Positions 4,531 to 6,352 of a stretch of 6,352 bases of DNA are shown piece after piece. The stretch spans positions 1-6,352 of the forward strand of contig DPVV01000058.1 in the NCBI GenBank assembly GCA_003526525.1, read 5' to 3'. The notes under the pieces are model-generated. The model saw only the letters and a program-made list of their open reading frames with translations, did not search any database and was not told where the DNA came from. Numbering within the stretch: position 1 is the first letter of the stretch; the number at the start of each line of letters is the position of its first letter. Source of the stretch: Lachnoclostridium phytofermentans. Its GTDB lineage: Bacteria; Bacillota; Clostridia; Lachnospirales; Lachnospiraceae. The translations under genes and the position numbers were made by a program.

Positions 4531-6352
4531 ATGAAGGATGAGAGAGAGAAGGATAATTCCGTAATAATGAAGCTTAAAAAAGCTAGTTACTATGTTATGA
4601 AAACAGTTCGGGAATATTGTAAATTGAGAGAAACAACTCCTTCCGAAAAAAAATATACCAAGGATGAATGCAGCAAATCAATGAATAGTACTAATCAAAC
4701 AACAAATCAGGATTCAAGTAATAAAGTTAGTCATACCTCTGATAACAAAGACAATGGAAAGAAGAATCATTACTATTGGAACTTACTGAAAGAGAGCATG
4801 AGAGGAGAGCTTAAAAATAAAGGGATCTTCTCAATGCTTTATTTTCCATGCTTATTGGTATATCTAGAGTTATTTTTTCATCTTTTAGTGTTTAAGAAAT
4901 TAGATACTAATTTTATATATCCGATGTTAATGGGTATTGCTATGGGATTCTTTCTTACAGCAGTTACAAGTGTATGGAAAGAAAAAATTAATCGTATACT
5001 CACTTTAATTTTAACTATAATCATCAGTATATGGTTTAGTGTTCAATTGGTATATGATCATATTTTTAAAACGTTTTTATCACTCTATAGCGTCGGAGAA
5101 AATGGTGGTGATGTACTAGAATTTTGGAAAGAGGCGTTGAATGGAATTCTTGCAAAATTGCCAGGTATTATTCTTTTATTACTTCCAATTCCAGTACTAA
5201 TTATACTAATAAAAAAAGTATCCTTCCAAGGGAAAAGACTTCCTATGTTTACGGGAGTTCAAATTCTATCAGGGATTGGATACTATTTGATGTTCTTACT
5301 ATTACTTTTAATTCCAGGGAAGATGCCACATACTCCATATGATTTATACCATGTCGACTTTAATCAAGACCTTGGAATTGAAAAAATCGGATTAGTAACA
5401 GCATCATGTTTTGATATTCGAAATGTCGTATTTGGTGCTCCAGATTTTAAGATGGGGGGAGATGTATATGCATCGTTGGATTTACCAAAGGTAACGGTAA
5501 CACCGTCTCCTACCAAAGTACCAACATCGAATAAGAGTGCTCAGGCTGGAATCTCGCCGACCCCGTCGCCACTTCCTACCCCTACTCCAATTGATACTTC
5601 ACCGAATATTCTAAAAAATATAGACTTTACGAAGCTTGCCGAAGAAGAGAAAGATGTTGCAATAAAAAATCTTCATCAGTATTTCTCTACGGTAACACCA
5701 ACGAATAAAAATGAGTATACAGGTATGTTTGAAGGCTATAATCTGATATTTCTTACTGCGGAAGGATTTTCACCATGGGCAGTAGATCCGGTTGTAACTC
5801 CTACTCTTTACAAACTGACACATACCGGGTTTGTATTCGAGAATTTTTATACACCAATTTGGTGGACTAGTACAAGTGATGGAGAGTTTGTTGCTTGCAC
5901 TGGGTTAATACCAAGTGGGACGAATAGTTTTACGAAGTCAGCTAAGTGTGATATGCCATTAACCTTAGGTTGGCAGTTTAAAGAGCTTGGTTTTAGTACC
6001 AGGGCATACCATGATCATAGCTATAAATATTATAGCAGAAATTTATCGCATCCCAATATGGGATATGATTATAAAGGTACGAATGGTGGAGGATTAGAAG
6101 TAAAACCTACGTGGCCGGAATCTGACCTCGAGATGATGCAGGTTACCTTACCAGAATATATTAAGGATGAAAAATTTCACACATATTATATGACCGTTAG
6201 TGGCCATATGGAATATAACTTTTTAGGGAACTCAATGGCAGTAAAGAACAGAAGTTATGTGGAAAACTTACCTTATTCCGATGACTGTAAGGCTTATATT
6301 GCTTGTAATAAAGAGCTTGATTTAGCACTGGAGTATCTGATCAGATCGGAAG
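4531..6352 (+). CDS. LtaS-like membrane sulfatase-fold phosphoglycerol transferase, 3'-truncated
   Basis: Relative of lipoteichoic acid synthase (LtaS), moving glycerol-phosphate from phosphatidylglycerol onto an envelope polymer outside the membrane. At least 607 residues are present; the frame runs off the contig end. Order: a hydrophilic Asn/Ser/Thr/Lys-rich N-terminus (1-97), five membrane helices (about 100-122, 130-149, 155-178, 206-228, 240-262), an outer segment, a Pro/Thr-rich linker (321-359), then the sulfatase-fold domain from about 399. LTAEGFS gives the metal-binding Glu411, and STSDGEF gives the nucleophile Thr448 (bases 5872-5874), matching LtaS T-S-D-x-E-F. SGHMEY gives His559. 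The final Asp-His metal ligands lie beyond the window. Start is uncertain: ATG 4531 has no clear Shine-Dalgarno; ATG 4486 is in frame, with a weak GGGA 11 bases upstream; ATG 4567 is also possible. Five helices plus these motifs make the family firm; the exact product polymer is unknown. Confidence 0.85.
   Translation, partial: MKDEREKDNSVIMKLKKASYYVMKTVREYCKLRETTPSEKKYTKDECSKSMNSTNQTTNQDSSNKVSHTSDNKDNGKKNHYYWNLLKESMRGELKNKGIFSMLYFPCLLVYLELFFHLLVFKKLDTNFIYPMLMGIAMGFFLTAVTSVWKEKINRILTLILTIIISIWFSVQLVYDHIFKTFLSLYSVGENGGDVLEFWKEALNGILAKLPGIILLLLPIPVLIILIKKVSFQGKRLPMFTGVQILSGIGYYLMFLLLLLIPGKMPHTPYDLYHVDFNQDLGIEKIGLVTASCFDIRNVVFGAPDFKMGGDVYASLDLPKVTVTPSPTKVPTSNKSAQAGISPTPSPLPTPTPIDTSPNILKNIDFTKLAEEEKDVAIKNLHQYFSTVTPTNKNEYTGMFEGYNLIFLTAEGFSPWAVDPVVTPTLYKLTHTGFVFENFYTPIWWTSTSDGEFVACTGLIPSGTNSFTKSAKCDMPLTLGWQFKELGFSTRAYHDHSYKYYSRNLSHPNMGYDYKGTNGGGLEVKPTWPESDLEMMQVTLPEYIKDEKFHTYYMTVSGHMEYNFLGNSMAVKNRSYVENLPYSDDCKAYIACNKELDLALEYLIRSE
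6343..6352. other. Probable Illumina adapter residue at contig end
   Basis: The last ten bases, AGATCGGAAG, equal the first ten bases of the standard TruSeq-type adapter. They lie exactly at the end of the window, where untrimmed adapter would sit. If so, the last three codons read here (R-S-E) are not genomic and real sequence ends at 6342. Confidence 0.7.

Noticed and set aside
5124..5342. Open frame of 72 codons within the LtaS-like gene
   Set aside because: It overlaps the segment coding membrane helices 4 and 5 in another frame and has no family resemblance.
1..6352. CRISPR array, tRNA or rRNA genes
   Set aside because: No regularly spaced direct repeats, tRNA-like cloverleaf with conserved T-arm, or rRNA sequence was seen on either strand.

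Overview
The window reads as a low-GC, AT-leaning Firmicute, most like a Lachnospiraceae/Clostridium-type gut or environmental anaerobe. This is inferred from codon choice, AGGAGG-type ribosome binding sites and the style of the GH35, LtaS-like and IS607 proteins; no rRNA or marker gene is present to confirm it. Both ends cut through genes, and the last ten bases equal the start of the common Illumina adapter. The sequence is therefore probably one whole short contig.

Layout, all on the + strand: (1) 1-1896, a GH35 beta-galactosidase lacking its N-terminus. (2) 1897-2134, a small structured island with an 18-bp perfect palindrome, then a multi-hairpin region with a possible pseudoknot. It may be the decayed right end/guide-RNA scaffold of an IS200/IS605-type element, or the 5' leader of the next gene. 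(3) 2135-3316, a serine beta-lactamase-fold hydrolase (COG1680 / family VIII esterase-like), followed by a clear intrinsic terminator at 3378-3416. (4) 3317-3688, non-coding sequence with a second weak terminator-like hairpin and a promoter-like sequence. (5) about 3620-4480, a fossil IS607-family insertion sequence: a 38-codon stub of the tnpA serine recombinase (MerR-like helix-turn-helix only, start codon ATA), then a tnpB that has lost two internal blocks, including the RuvC-I and RuvC-II regions, and a decayed right end. (6) 4486/4531-6352, a five-helix membrane protein of the lipoteichoic acid synthase/sulfatase-fold family, with a Pro/Thr-rich linker and an incomplete catalytic domain. 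It is cut by the contig end and begins immediately after the IS scar.

The genes do not form an obvious pathway. GH35 is sugar catabolism, the beta-lactamase-like protein is a cytoplasmic hydrolase of unknown substrate, and the LtaS-like protein belongs to envelope polymer synthesis. What unites the window is mobile-element debris in both larger gaps. The most notable features are the internally deleted IS607 remnant placed at the 5' edge of an LtaS-like gene, and the unexplained structured RNA-like island before the hydrolase gene. I did not find a clearly new multi-gene system.
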